Assembly (NCBI GenBank): GCA_021372435.1
Contig: JAJFUK010000194.1
Coordinates: forward strand, 1 to 38,615
Source of the DNA: Actinomycetes bacterium
GTDB taxonomy: Bacteria; Actinomycetota; Thermoleophilia; RBG-16-64-13
Direction of reading: 5' to 3'
DNA length: 38,615 bases
Position numbers and translations under genes: made by a program. Below, piece by piece: positions 6,178-13,261 of this stretch. The notes under the pieces were generated by a model. That model saw nothing but the letters and a program-made list of their open reading frames with translations, was not told where the DNA came from and did not search any database. Numbering within the stretch: position 1 is the stretch's first letter; each line of letters begins with the position of its first letter.

Positions 6178-7748
6178 TGACCCTTCACCTCCACTACCTC
6201 GCGCTCGAAGCGATCGAGCTCCTTCTCCTTGGTCCGCCTGGCTACCTTGATGCGGTCGGCCATGCTCTCTGCAGCTGCTGCACGCCGGCGCAGCTTACGC
6301 TCGAGGCGTTTGAGCTTGGAGATCTCCCGGCCGACGCGGACGCGGTGCCTCCGGACGAGCTCGGCGAAGGGGTCGACCGGCTTGGGACGGACGGTCTTCT
6401 CTGCGATCTCGGTGACGAGGTCGGCGGTCGGGGACCTGGGCAGCGCGATCGTGTTGCAGTCACTGTCGGAGGAAAGATTACCTGCCAAGGTCTCCTTCGG
6501 CCTCCAGCACAAGGGCGGGATAGAGGTCGGAACGCAGTCCTCCTTGGAGTCGATGCAGTGCCCACAGGACACAGCTGGGCGCTGCCAATCACTCCCCGGT
6601 TCAACTGGACCGTTGGGTGGCAGGAGTTCGCTCCCCGGTGGACTCTCGATGTAAACCTCCGCCCCGTCGAGGTGGACGGGCGCGGGGTGGGGTGTGACAT
6701 CGCCATCGTCCGGGTCGATGGTCTCCTTGCGCTCCGGAAGGGCCTCCGGCTCCGGGGTGTGGTCGATCGAGACCTCGGCGAGCTCGCCGGCCGGCTGCTC
6801 GGTAGGTAACTTCGTAGGTAACTCAGTGTACTCCATTTCCTCTTGGACATCTTGGACGGGTTCCACTGCTGGCTCGGTAGCGGGGGATTGGACGGCGTTG
6901 GACTCCTCTCCACCCTCCGCGCCGAAGATCTGCTCGAGACGTGCGTGTATCTCCACCAGGGGCAGCTTATGGAACGCTCGGAGGTGCGCTCTGACGTTGC
7001 TCTTCTCCCTGATCGGCCTCGACTTGCATCCATCGATGGGGCAGGCGATGCGCTCGGCTGTGGCCACCCTCTCCGCCTTTGATGCCAACTTGTTCTTGGC
7101 TTCCTGAGCATGGTCTCGCTTCTGTATCGGGCTCTCGTGCTTGCTCGGCCCCTTGGCCTTCGATTTCTTCGGCTTTTTGGGGAGCTTGGTGCCATTGTCC
7201 ATGTTGCTCCCGGCCGGGGGCTTGGAGATCTCGCCTTGGTCGACCTTCTCCATGTAGCCGGCGAGGCGGTCGGTCTCCGGCTCCTTCTCGTCCTCCGCCT
7301 CCATCTCGGCCTTGAGGTCCTCGAGCGTGGGGGACGGAGGCCTCGGGTACATTCTGTCGAGCATCACGACGCGATCGCGCGGAGGCATGCCTCCATGTGC
7401 GATGTTCAGATGGTTGCCGAGGTTCTCCCTCTGGTTCTTGATCCTGGCCCTGCAGCCCCTCACCGGGCATGCGACACGATCATCATCCCCCGGAGCTGCC
7501 GGTTCCGGCACATCGACCGCGCACCAGTACCACTCGATGCCTTCCTTGCGGAGCTTGATCAGCTTCTTGAACTCCAGCCCGGCGATGATGTTTGAGGTAT
7601 CCGAGACGCTTATCTCTAGGTCCTTTCGCAGACGCTGCGCAGTGATGCCGTCCTCGCCGGCCTCCTTGATCCTCCGGAGGACCTTCTCCTCATTGGTCAT
7701 CTCCCGGCCGGACACGTCGTGGCCGAGGACCTCTGACTCGGCGGTCAT
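6174..7748 (-). CDS. Large winged-helix/C2H2 zinc-finger protein
   Basis: This is the largest early protein (524 aa). Residues 17-77 resemble a winged helix (EEKVLRRIKEAGEDGITAQR, SNIIAGLEFKKLIKL, ending WYWCAV). Two C2H2-like fingers follow: C94, C99, H113, H118 and C236, C241, H255, H260, both of the form aCP..GC, 13 residues, H, 4 residues, H. A Lys-rich linker separates them. A Pro/Glu-rich low-complexity region (about 280-390), a Cys cluster (CGHCIDSKEDC) and a basic coiled-coil C-terminus complete it. The start at 7748 is an ATGA overlap. It is probably DNA-binding; replication initiator or master regulator are both possible. Confidence 0.75.
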   Translation of the reverse strand: MTAESEVLGHDVSGREMTNEEKVLRRIKEAGEDGITAQRLRKDLEISVSDTSNIIAGLEFKKLIKLRKEGIEWYWCAVDVPEPAAPGDDDRVACPVRGCRARIKNQRENLGNHLNIAHGGMPPRDRVVMLDRMYPRPPSPTLEDLKAEMEAEDEKEPETDRLAGYMEKVDQGEISKPPAGSNMDNGTKLPKKPKKSKAKGPSKHESPIQKRDHAQEAKNKLASKAERVATAERIACPIDGCKSRPIREKSNVRAHLRAFHKLPLVEIHARLEQIFGAEGGEESNAVQSPATEPAVEPVQDVQEEMEYTELPTKLPTEQPAGELAEVSIDHTPEPEALPERKETIDPDDGDVTPHPAPVHLDGAEVYIESPPGSELLPPNGPVEPGSDWQRPAVSCGHCIDSKEDCVPTSIPPLCWRPKETLAGNLSSDSDCNTIALPRSPTADLVTEIAEKTVRPKPVDPFAELVRRHRVRVGREISKLKRLERKLRRRAAAAESMADRIKVARRTKEKELDRFEREVVEVKGQ

Positions 7749-7957
7749 AGCTGAACCTCCTCGTAGGTCCGCTCGAAGATCTCCTTGTCGCACGGGTAAC
7801 GCTCTCCGATCACTCCGATGATCAGGTAGTCCCCGGCCTTGCCGCGCATCGTGCCCTCGAGCGTCTGGACCTCGAACGGCTCGCCCATCTGCTTGGCCTG
7901 GACGACGACAGGCCTCTTTCGATAGTGTTTGAACCCCTCGGCCATGGTGTCGATCAC
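7745..7957 (-). CDS. Conserved small phage protein (GDYLIIGVIGERYPC type)
   Basis: A 70-aa protein. The core RPVVVQAKQM ... EGTMRGKAGDYLIIGVIGE, then RYPCDKEIFERTYEEV, matches a widespread small phage protein of unknown function with the pattern PGDY.i.G..GE.YpC....F..tYe. The GTG at 7957 overlaps the upstream stop as GTGA; an ATG at 7945 is an alternative start. The family usually lies in early or accessory operons, as here. Confidence 0.7.
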   Translation of the reverse strand: MIDTMAEGFKHYRKRPVVVQAKQMGEPFEVQTLEGTMRGKAGDYLIIGVIGERYPCDKEIFERTYEEVQL

Positions 7958-8193
7958 TCGATCACCCCGGAGGCGACCATCGCGTTCCAGTCATCGATCA
8001 TCTTGTCATCGATGACCGGGCTCGGTCTCAGGATCCCTCTCTGGATCAGGAGCTCGTTGATGGCGTCCGTGTCCATGCCGTGGACGTCCTTCATGTGGTT
8101 TCGGACGGGGTCCATGGTGCTACGCCCGCGGCTCGTGCAGGTGCTGTACTCAGCCCCGCACACCGGGCAGGCAACCTTCGTTGAGGGGCTCAC
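7954..8193 (-). CDS. Small C2H2 zinc-finger protein
   Basis: A 79-aa protein with ACPVCGAEYS near the N-terminus and NHMKDVHGM downstream, giving a C2H2-like finger (CxxC ... HxxxxH) related in layout to those of the 6174-7748 protein. The rest is a helical segment (DAINELLIQRGIL) and a short C-terminal helix. The start is GTG in a GTGA overlap. A DNA-binding accessory role is inferred. Confidence 0.65.
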   Translation of the reverse strand: MSPSTKVACPVCGAEYSTCTSRGRSTMDPVRNHMKDVHGMDTDAINELLIQRGILRPSPVIDDKMIDDWNAMVASGVIE

Positions 8194-8450
8194 GAGGACC
8201 TCACCCCTTTGAGCCATGCGGCGGCCTCGAGAATGTCCTTGAAGCCGGCGACCCTGGCGATGAAGGCCCACTCCCTCTTGTTCAGGAAGCATGCCGGGAA
8301 CTTTCCTCCCATGTCCTGGGCATCGACCCATCCCTCCCGAAGGATCTCGCGAGCCTGCTCTTCGTAGGCTTTGAACTGACCCTCCAGGAACGAGACCTGG
8401 CCGCGCACCTCCTGGCAGACGTGGCGGGGAAGGATCTGCGTCTCGGTCAT
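8190..8450 (-). CDS. Small helical protein, unknown function
   Basis: An 86-aa protein, mostly helical (EVRGQVSFLEGQFKAYEEQA, then REILREGW), with a C-terminal segment KREWAFIARVAGFKDILEAA. No motif is recognised. The ATG at 8450 overlaps the upstream stop as TGATG, and the stop overlaps the next gene's GTG. It is supported by tight coupling and coding-like composition. Confidence 0.6.
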   Translation of the reverse strand: MTETQILPRHVCQEVRGQVSFLEGQFKAYEEQAREILREGWVDAQDMGGKFPACFLNKREWAFIARVAGFKDILEAAAWLKGVRSS

Positions 8451-8851
8451 CAGATCAGCTCCCTCTCGGTCAGGATCATAGCGTTCTTCCGCTTCCTGGA
8501 GCTCACGATCTCGACAGTGGCCACGACCCTGCTCTGGAGATCTTCCCCTTCCTCGAGGATGAACCCGCAGTTGGTCCAGATGTCCTCCCTGACCTGAGCT
8601 CGCTCGAAGGTCTGCGGGATGCCGCTCAGAGGGTCCGGCCGGTGCATGATGATCAGGCCCATGCCCTGGGCCGTGGCCCAATCCGCGTTAGTGTTCCTCT
8701 TCTCGTTGCGGTACTTGAGAGCCTTGGCCGCGGCCCTGTTGAACCGGGTCCTCGAGATCTCGCCTTGCTTCTCCTCCGGGGTCCCATCCTTGACCATCTG
8801 CTCATAGAGCGCCCGGAAGATCTTACCCATCCTGCTCGTTGTTTCCGTCAT
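8450..8851 (-). CDS. First gene of the left early operon, unknown function
   Basis: A 133-aa protein with a basic helical region (SRTRFNRAAAKALKYRNEKR) followed by an alpha/beta part (MGLIIMHRPDP, SRVVATVEIVSSRKRKNAM). No family is recognised. The ATG at 8851 is chosen because AGGTGG lies eight bases upstream; a GTG at 8863 is in frame too. It is the first gene downstream of the palindrome-rich block and so may be controlled by it or act on it. Confidence 0.65.
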   Translation of the reverse strand: MTETTSRMGKIFRALYEQMVKDGTPEEKQGEISRTRFNRAAAKALKYRNEKRNTNADWATAQGMGLIIMHRPDPLSGIPQTFERAQVREDIWTNCGFILEEGEDLQSRVVATVEIVSSRKRKNAMILTERELI

Positions 8852-8892
8852 GTTTTCGACCACCTTTCATCCGCGTGTGTGTGCATGCATCG

Positions 8893-8953
8893 TTTCCGGT
8901 GGAACAGCTCCAAGGTGTGCCTGGCGCTCCCGCGGGAGCGCCTACACCGGAAA
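8893..8953. repeat. Nested inverted repeats forming a long cruciform
   Basis: TTTCCGGTG (8893-8901) pairs with CACCGGAAA (8945-8953). Inside, GGTGT (8914-8918) pairs with ACACC (8944-8948), and GGCGCTCCC (8923-8931) pairs with GGGAGCGCC (8934-8942). Together these could extrude a cruciform or fold as an RNA stem on either strand. Confidence 0.65.
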
Positions 8954-9026
8954 TCGTTACCAGCGCTTCCGCTGGAGCACCGCCCGGCGCGACTCTTGGG
9001 CGAAGGAAATCGTTGAAGGACCGTTT

Positions 9027-9320
9027 TCAACCGTTTCCGGTGGAAACCTGCTTATGCCAGATACTTCCGTCTAGGTTCCTCGAAACATCCCTAGAATTCG
9101 TCCTCTTAGGCATCCAGTAGTACGGTTCACCTTCAATTTCCCGTTCCAGTGGAAATGATGGGCGAACACACACACGCGCCATCCGTTTTGCATCCCATCC
9201 GTGCAGCCTGTCGGCCGCAAGTAGAATGCCATCCTGAGCTACGCTTAGGACCGTGAGTAATGAAGCGGAAGAGGACCTCCGCGGTGATGTTAGCGAAATG
9301 AAATAGGGAGGCACGATCAT
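9027..9320 (-). CDS. Doubtful ORF overlapping the palindrome block
   Basis: An open frame of 97 codons starts with ATG at 9320 after GAGGGGGGCG, overlapping the stop of the out-of-frame reading 9317-9480 as ATGA. It includes WDAKRMARVCVRP and GEPYYWMPKRTNSR. Its codons are less G+C-biased at third positions than the neighbours and it runs through the 9033-9047 palindrome. It may be spurious; no family is recognised. Confidence 0.25.
   Translation of the reverse strand: MIVPPYFISLTSPRRSSSASLLTVLSVAQDGILLAADRLHGWDAKRMARVCVRPSFPLEREIEGEPYYWMPKRTNSRDVSRNLDGSIWHKQVSTGNG
9033..9047. promoter_or_regulatory. Perfect 15-base palindrome GTTTCCGGTGGAAAC
   Basis: Six-base arms (GTTTCC/GGAAAC) around a GGT centre. 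It is the best copy of the motif repeated across 8892-9155 and the likeliest core binding site for a dimeric protein. It lies two bases past the GTTGAA/TTCAAC dyad at 9012-9031. Confidence 0.5.
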
Positions 9321-9480
9321 CGCCCCCCTCTTGTTTGCACTAGCACTCCCTGCTTTTTCTCGTAAATCTGCCTTGAGGCGCGGGCCGCGAATCGATCGAG
9401 AGCATCGACTTGGCGGGCGACCAGGGACGCTAGTTGCTCGTCCCTGCCGCTCCGACCAGTCGGATAGTCTAGGGGAAGGA
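9317..9480 (-). other. Coding-like out-of-frame stretch after the integrase
   Basis: Just past the integrase stop, another frame reads INFLPLDYPTGRSGRDEQLA then SLVARQVDALDRFAARASRQ with the look of a real helical protein end, closing at 9317. No start codon with a ribosome site is visible. It may be a C-terminal extension of the integrase separated by a frame change, or a remnant. Confidence 0.35.
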
Positions 9481-9483
9481 AGT

Positions 9484-10449
9484 TTATACCCGGGCCGCCG
9501 ACTGGCTTGGCGTTCCGGGGCGAGTTTCGTTGAGCGAGTTGAGGGCGTCCCTCATGTTCGATGAGTCCACCCCGATGTAGGCGCGGAAGGTCATCCCGCA
9601 GTCCTCGTGTCTCAAGACCTTGGCTATGGTCTCGATCGGCACCCCCCGCTTCCACAGCCGGTTGCCCAGCGTGCGGCGCAGATCGTGCATGGAGAACAGC
9701 ACCCCGACGACCTTGGACAGCTCCACGGTCATCGGATGGTAGTGCTCCCACCGCAGCGGGGCGAGGTACGAGCGCCTCTTGTACTTCACCGGCCGGACCA
9801 CCAGCTTTTGGCACTGATGGTCCTTGGTCTCCTCCACCATCTTGGCGCGGTGACGGAGGTAGCGGAGCAGCGGCTCGCGGACGTAGTCGTTGAAGGTCTG
9901 CAGGGCGACCTTGCCGCCATTGCGTCCCTTCCCCAATATCTCGTCCTCCCCGAAGTCCAGGAAGTTCCTGGCGTTCTCCAGGGTGAGGTTCTCGATGTCC
10001 ACGCACCGCAGGCCCATGTCCACCGCGAGGCAGGTGACGAGCTCCTCGGTCGGTCCCAGTTCGTGGGCCCGCTGATGGAGCTTGGCGACCTGGCGCTCGT
10101 TGAGGAAGATCCCGCCGCGATATGGCGTCGGGTGAGCGTGTATCTTCCACTTCTGGGCCGCCAGGTTCCCGCACCACCGGAGGAAGGCCCGGATGACGTA
10201 GCACTTCACCCCGATGGTTCTCTCCGAGTCCCCTCTGACCGACCCCTCCAGCGTTCTCATCTGTTCGAGGGTTACGGCGTTGGGGTTCGGGAAGCCCAGG
10301 AGCTCGCCCCCTTCCCAGAGCATCGGCTTGTAGCTGATGATCGTGCGGTGTCGCACGACTCCCCGGTCGGAGGGCGGGTTCTTCGGTCGTAAGGAGTTTA
10401 GATATGCTCTCGTCTGATCGTGCCACGCCCCTCTGTGTTTGAAGGGCAT
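9484..10449 (-). CDS. Tyrosine recombinase / integrase
   Basis: A 321-aa site-specific recombinase that would insert and excise viral DNA or resolve multimers. An N-terminal SAM-like arm (about 5-100) includes TLEQMRTLEGS. The catalytic domain shows R148 (MGLRCVDI), a candidate lysine at K174 or K180 (LGKGRNGGK), H255 and R258 in HDLRR, H281 (LRHED) and the nucleophile Y291 (AYIGVD), the complete family set. The ATG at 10449 has GAGGT eight bases upstream. It lies within the early operon beside the palindrome-rich block. The presence of an integrase implies a temperate virus; the attachment site was not identified. Confidence 0.93.
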   Translation of the reverse strand: MPFKHRGAWHDQTRAYLNSLRPKNPPSDRGVVRHRTIISYKPMLWEGGELLGFPNPNAVTLEQMRTLEGSVRGDSERTIGVKCYVIRAFLRWCGNLAAQKWKIHAHPTPYRGGIFLNERQVAKLHQRAHELGPTEELVTCLAVDMGLRCVDIENLTLENARNFLDFGEDEILGKGRNGGKVALQTFNDYVREPLLRYLRHRAKMVEETKDHQCQKLVVRPVKYKRRSYLAPLRWEHYHPMTVELSKVVGVLFSMHDLRRTLGNRLWKRGVPIETIAKVLRHEDCGMTFRAYIGVDSSNMRDALNSLNETRPGTPSQSAARV

Positions 10450-10518
10450 AGCTACCGACCTCTGAATGTGAATCGTGAACGTATGAATCCTTGCGTGCTC
10501 CCATCCCTCCCGACATGA

Positions 10519-10818
10519 TCAGCCGTCCCGGATCTCCCCGCTGACCTCGTCGACGAGCGAGTGATCGACCTGGGGCACATCGCTCCCGGTGGCTCTTCGC
10601 TGGAGCACTCGCTGCAGGGCTCCGTCGAGCCTCCCGTCGTCGATCATGCGCTCGATGACCGTCTCGATCGTGGCCTCGAGGCAGCGGCTGCCGATCGACA
10701 TGGCGACCTCCCGGCCGCCGCACAGGTCGCACAGCCCGTCCTGCTCCCGCTTTGGGTAGATCTTCGTCTTTATCTCGTTCGCCGGCACGAACAGCTGGGA
10801 CTGCTTGGCCTCGGGCAT
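10519..10818 (-). CDS. Small zinc-motif protein with acidic helical C-terminus
   Basis: A 99-aa protein. QLFVPANEIKTKIYPK leads into CDLCGGREVAMSIGSRC, giving CxxC and a later Cys as possible zinc ligands. A helical tail follows (ATIETVIERMIDDGRLDGAL). The ATG at 10818 is chosen because GGAGG lies nine bases upstream and the previous gene stops two bases before it. The role is unknown. Confidence 0.65.
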   Translation of the reverse strand: MPEAKQSQLFVPANEIKTKIYPKREQDGLCDLCGGREVAMSIGSRCLEATIETVIERMIDDGRLDGALQRVLQRRATGSDVPQVDHSLVDEVSGEIRDG

Positions 10819-10819
10819 C

Positions 10820-11563
10820 TCACTCGTCCTCCGGGAGCCGGTGGATGATGCCGCGCATGATCTCGTCGGTGAACCGCTCGACCTCCTCGTCGAACTCACT
10901 GTCCGGGTGTACGCGGTCGTCGTTGATCCGGAGCCCCTTCTGCACGATCTTCTGGACCTCGAGGCGGTTCCCCATCTCGACCAACGTCGAGACCGTCACC
11001 ACGTTGCCCTTGAGCTTCCAGGAGGGGTTCTCGAGCTCGAAGCGAGGGTCGGGGACCTTGATCTTCCCGGTGAGCGGCCACACCGCCTTCCTGCCCTCGA
11101 GGTCCTGCTGCACCTTCTTCTTCCGGCTCTTCTCTGCTGAAGGGGAGCTATCGTTCACAAGCTTCTTGTAGTCCATTTTTCCTCCTTCACAATCGATCAC
11201 GGCATCTGAATCCGGCTTCCTACCACTAAGGCCGCCGTGGTCCAGCTCCTCCTGCGTACTAGCATCCGCAGGTGGGAGCTGCACGCCATCAGTAATCCCT
11301 CCGAGGCCGTCCTCGCGGTCACGAGGCTCCGGCCTGCAATCCCTTAATCTCGCCAGCTCTTCCTTGGCAAGCTTGAGCTCGTTCTTGGCACGGTTATATC
11401 TCGTCCGGAGCTCTGCCGCCTTCTTGCCGCCCGGGCCATCGCTCTGGGCGTAAGTGCCCATGCGCTCGACGGTGTCGTACCGTTCGAGGACCTCCTCGTG
11501 TAGCTTCCTCTTCTCGTCCTCGGCCTTGGCCACGCGCACCCGGGCCTCCTCGATCGGCGTCAC
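10820..11563 (-). CDS. Coiled-coil early protein, unknown function
   Basis: A 247-aa protein. The N-terminal 75 residues are charged and heptad-like (EEARVRVAKAEDEKRKLHEE; RTRYNRAKNELKLAKEELAR). A variable linker is followed by a C-terminal domain (WPLTGKIKVPDPRFELENPS, then WKLKGNVVTVSTLVEMGNRL) and an acidic end (SEFDEEVERFTDEI). It starts at an ATGA overlap with the upstream gene. No enzymatic motif is visible. Confidence 0.65.
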   Translation of the reverse strand: MTPIEEARVRVAKAEDEKRKLHEEVLERYDTVERMGTYAQSDGPGGKKAAELRTRYNRAKNELKLAKEELARLRDCRPEPRDREDGLGGITDGVQLPPADASTQEELDHGGLSGRKPDSDAVIDCEGGKMDYKKLVNDSSPSAEKSRKKKVQQDLEGRKAVWPLTGKIKVPDPRFELENPSWKLKGNVVTVSTLVEMGNRLEVQKIVQKGLRINDDRVHPDSEFDEEVERFTDEIMRGIIHRLPEDE

Positions 11564-11739
11564 GAGGACCTCCTCCTGGTGTAGATGCCGTACAGCCCCC
11601 TGAGCTGCAGCGTCCGGACGTCGTAGCCCGCCCCGGTCAGGTCGATGGTCATGGTGGCCACCCCGGCCGGGGACCGGGCGCAGCTGAAGTAATCGAACAT
11701 TCGTCCGTCGAACGCCCTGATCATGGGGAAGCCGCTCAC
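11560..11739 (-). CDS. Small early protein
   Basis: A 59-aa product beginning GTG in a GTGA overlap with the upstream gene (VSGFPMIRAFDGRMFDY). The sequence FSCARSPAGVATMTIDLTGA looks like a small beta-rich domain. No family is recognised. The shared stop/start with the downstream gene is ATGA. Support comes mainly from operon continuity. Confidence 0.5.
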   Translation of the reverse strand: MSGFPMIRAFDGRMFDYFSCARSPAGVATMTIDLTGAGYDVRTLQLRGLYGIYTRRRSS

Positions 11740-11921
11740 GGCCGTCCCCCCAGGGCCTCGATCAGGGCCTTGCGGCCCCTTTCGTCGATGAGCATGCCCT
11801 TGCTGTCGTCGTGACCGACGATGTCCAGATGGTACATCCGACCGACCATGGAGACGCGGGTGACCTTGCCGCACGGCCGGCCGTTGTCGCACATGCAGGG
11901 GATGGTGACGGGTGAGGCCAT
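11736..11921 (-). CDS. Small Cys-containing early protein
   Basis: A 61-aa protein with CMCDNGRPCGKVTRV near the N-terminus (possible metal ligands), then a beta-rich segment MYHLDIVGHDD and a helix DERGRKALIEAL. The ATG at 11921 shares bases with the upstream stop (TGATG), which decides the start over a GTG six bases earlier. The function is unknown. Confidence 0.6.
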   Translation of the reverse strand: MASPVTIPCMCDNGRPCGKVTRVSMVGRMYHLDIVGHDDSKGMLIDERGRKALIEALGGRP

Positions 11922-12382
11922 CAGCACCCCCCCTCGAGAGTGCCGGCGCGCTCGCGGCGGGGTTTTGGCGGAGGAGCAAGCTCTCCCCGTCGAGGCTGCA
12001 TGGTGGGGAAGTTGGAGAAGGTCGTTCTCCGCGACACCTCGACGGACCCCTTGACCGGCGCGCCGGCCAGTATTATCTTGAACGGTTCCCAGCGCACGGT
12101 GCCGGGATCATGGACCTCTCCTCCCTCCGGGACGTGGGGGCAGTACCTGCTGACGGACCCGGCCTTGACCCCTACCAGCTGCCGGAGCTCCGGGCACCAT
12201 CCCCCGCGCTGCCTGTCGCCGTTAGCGTAGAGGCCCTCGCCCCACTCACCGGTACAGCGAGGGCATGGACAGCCCTTGTCGAGGCCCGGCCGGACGCTGA
12301 TGACGTCCCCCGGGACCATCTTGATCAGCAGCTGCTCCCGCTCCTCGGGGGTCAGGTTGGCGGTGTCGTACCTCTTGGCCAT
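11921..12382 (-). CDS. Zinc-motif early protein
   Basis: A 153-aa protein. It begins NLTPEEREQLLIKMVPGDVI, then a likely zinc site, CPCPRCTGEWGEG, and WCPELRQL ... YCPHVPEG supply further ligands. The C-terminal part is beta-like (KIILAGAPVKGSVEVSRRTT) with a Pro/Arg-rich tail. The ATG at 12382 has GGAGG nine bases upstream and overlaps the previous stop as TGATG. The role is unknown. Confidence 0.65.
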   Translation of the reverse strand: MAKRYDTANLTPEEREQLLIKMVPGDVISVRPGLDKGCPCPRCTGEWGEGLYANGDRQRGGWCPELRQLVGVKAGSVSRYCPHVPEGGEVHDPGTVRWEPFKIILAGAPVKGSVEVSRRTTFSNFPTMQPRRGELAPPPKPRRERAGTLEGGC

Positions 12383-12606
12383 CACACCTCACCTCCGAGC
12401 TTGCCCTGTTCGGCCTGCTTGCGGTGCCCCTGCTGGTACAGCATCTCCTCCCTGGAGTTGCAGTAGTAAGTGGCCCAGTCCCTGGTGTCCGCGAGCGACC
12501 CGGCCGGTAGCTGAGCCCCGCAGAACGCGCAGGTCCTGGGCTCCTCGAGCTTGACGCGCTTGAGGATGGCGCGGTCAGGGACGTTGTCGAACGGGCGGCG
12601 GTCCAC
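12382..12606 (-). CDS. Small zinc-ribbon early protein
   Basis: A 74-aa protein starting GTG. RTCAFCGAQLPAG provides a CxxC knuckle and YYCNSREEMLYQQGHRK a later Cys and His, consistent with one zinc site. It sits between two small genes with two-base and overlapping junctions. No family is recognised. Confidence 0.6.
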   Translation of the reverse strand: MDRRPFDNVPDRAILKRVKLEEPRTCAFCGAQLPAGSLADTRDWATYYCNSREEMLYQQGHRKQAEQGKLGGEV

Positions 12607-12608
12607 GG

Positions 12609-12794
12609 TTACGCGCCCCCGGTCCGGTCCAGGGCCTCCTGGAGCTGCCAGCGCTGTATCCAGATGACGGTGTCGCCGACATCGAACCTGACGTCCCCGT
12701 CCCCGACCTCGGTCACGGTGCAGACGGCGTCATTGGGGTCGTCGTCATCCGTACGTGATGCCCACTGGGCCACGATCTTGGCCTCCTTGGACAT
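12609..12794 (-). CDS. Small acidic early protein
   Basis: A 61-aa protein. After a Lys-containing start it has an Asp-rich loop (SRTDDDDPND), then beta-like segments (AVCTVTEV, VRFDVGDTVIWI) and a short helix (WQLQEALDR), suggesting a small barrel. The ATG at 12794 has GGGAGG nine bases upstream, overlapping the previous stop. No function is assigned. Confidence 0.6.
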   Translation of the reverse strand: MSKEAKIVAQWASRTDDDDPNDAVCTVTEVGDGDVRFDVGDTVIWIQRWQLQEALDRTGGA

Positions 12795-12797
12795 GGT

Positions 12798-13046
12798 TCA
12801 GGCCTCCCTGGCGCGGATGATGCCAGCGGCCTCGGAGAGCTTCCGGGAAAGGTCGATCATCTGCTGGGCGGTTAGTCCCTTCACGTACACGTCGAGGACC
12901 CGGTCCCCGTCGCGTGCCTTGCCGGCGATGAGGACACCGCTCAGTTTCCCGTCCTCCTCTCGCACCTGGACCTCGATCCTGAAGTCCATGTGCTCGTCGC
13001 GGGGGACGGTGAGGACCTCGCTGTAGATATTCTTGGGAGCGGTCAT
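12798..13046 (-). CDS. Small early protein, alpha/beta
   Basis: An 82-aa protein. Beta strands (YSEVLTVPRDE, FRIEVQVREEDGKLSGVLIA) are followed by a helix (LTAQQMIDLSRKLSEAAGII). The ATG at 13046 is preferred over a start at 13061 because GGAGAG lies seven bases before it and the previous gene stops just upstream. The fold is not recognised. Confidence 0.6.
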   Translation of the reverse strand: MTAPKNIYSEVLTVPRDEHMDFRIEVQVREEDGKLSGVLIAGKARDGDRVLDVYVKGLTAQQMIDLSRKLSEAAGIIRAREA

Positions 13047-13048
13047 GA

Positions 13049-13258
13049 TCACTCTCTCCAATGGACCATGTACGCCTCGACCTCGGGGTCATCGGCCAGC
13101 CTGGCGATGCAGGCGGAGCACAGGTGATGGCGCTGGACCTGGTTGGTGGTACCGAACTGCCATAGTTCAGTCGGTCGGTACCACACCGTAACCACGCGAA
13201 GGGGCTTCTCCCACTCCGCGCAGAGTGACCCGTCCGCCTTTCGGCCGGTGCAGGTCAT
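13049..13258 (-). CDS. Small zinc-ribbon early protein
   Basis: A 69-aa protein. Cysteines at MTCTGRKADGSLCAEWE and a later HHLCSACIARL make a plausible four-ligand zinc site. Aromatic segments (VVTVWYRPTELWQFG) lie between. It starts at an ATG one base past the previous stop. It is part of the run of small zinc proteins; the exact role is unknown. Confidence 0.62.
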   Translation of the reverse strand: MTCTGRKADGSLCAEWEKPLRVVTVWYRPTELWQFGTTNQVQRHHLCSACIARLADDPEVEAYMVHWRE

Positions 13259-13261
13259 GGT

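Larger units (their letters stand above)
8872..9178. repeat. Palindrome-rich block bounded by 12-base inverted repeats (candidate origin)
   Basis: CGCGTGTGTGTG at 8872-8883 has its exact complement at 9167-9178. Between them lie five sites related to GTTTCCGGTGGAAAC: 8892-8905, 8945-8955 (inverted), 8965-8978 (degenerate), 9033-9047 (perfect) and 9143-9155. A further dyad, GTTGAA/TTCAAC, is at 9012-9031. Iterated palindromes next to early genes and an integrase fit an origin or a multi-operator switch. No matching initiator is known. Confidence 0.6.
8852..9483. other. Largely non-coding block between integrase and left early genes
   Basis: About 630 bases with no convincing gene. It holds a pair of 12-base inverted repeats (8872-8883 and 9167-9178), several copies of a TTCCGGTGGAA-type palindrome, a strong hairpin, and towards the integrase an open frame of doubtful coding value (9027-9320). 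It may contain an origin, early promoters and possibly the attachment site. Confidence 0.6.

Noticed and set aside
9317-10732. A 471-codon minus-strand frame overlapping the integrase
   Set aside because: The integrase frame holds all catalytic residues. The other frame is Arg/Gly/Pro-rich shadow except for its last part, reported separately as a weak finding.
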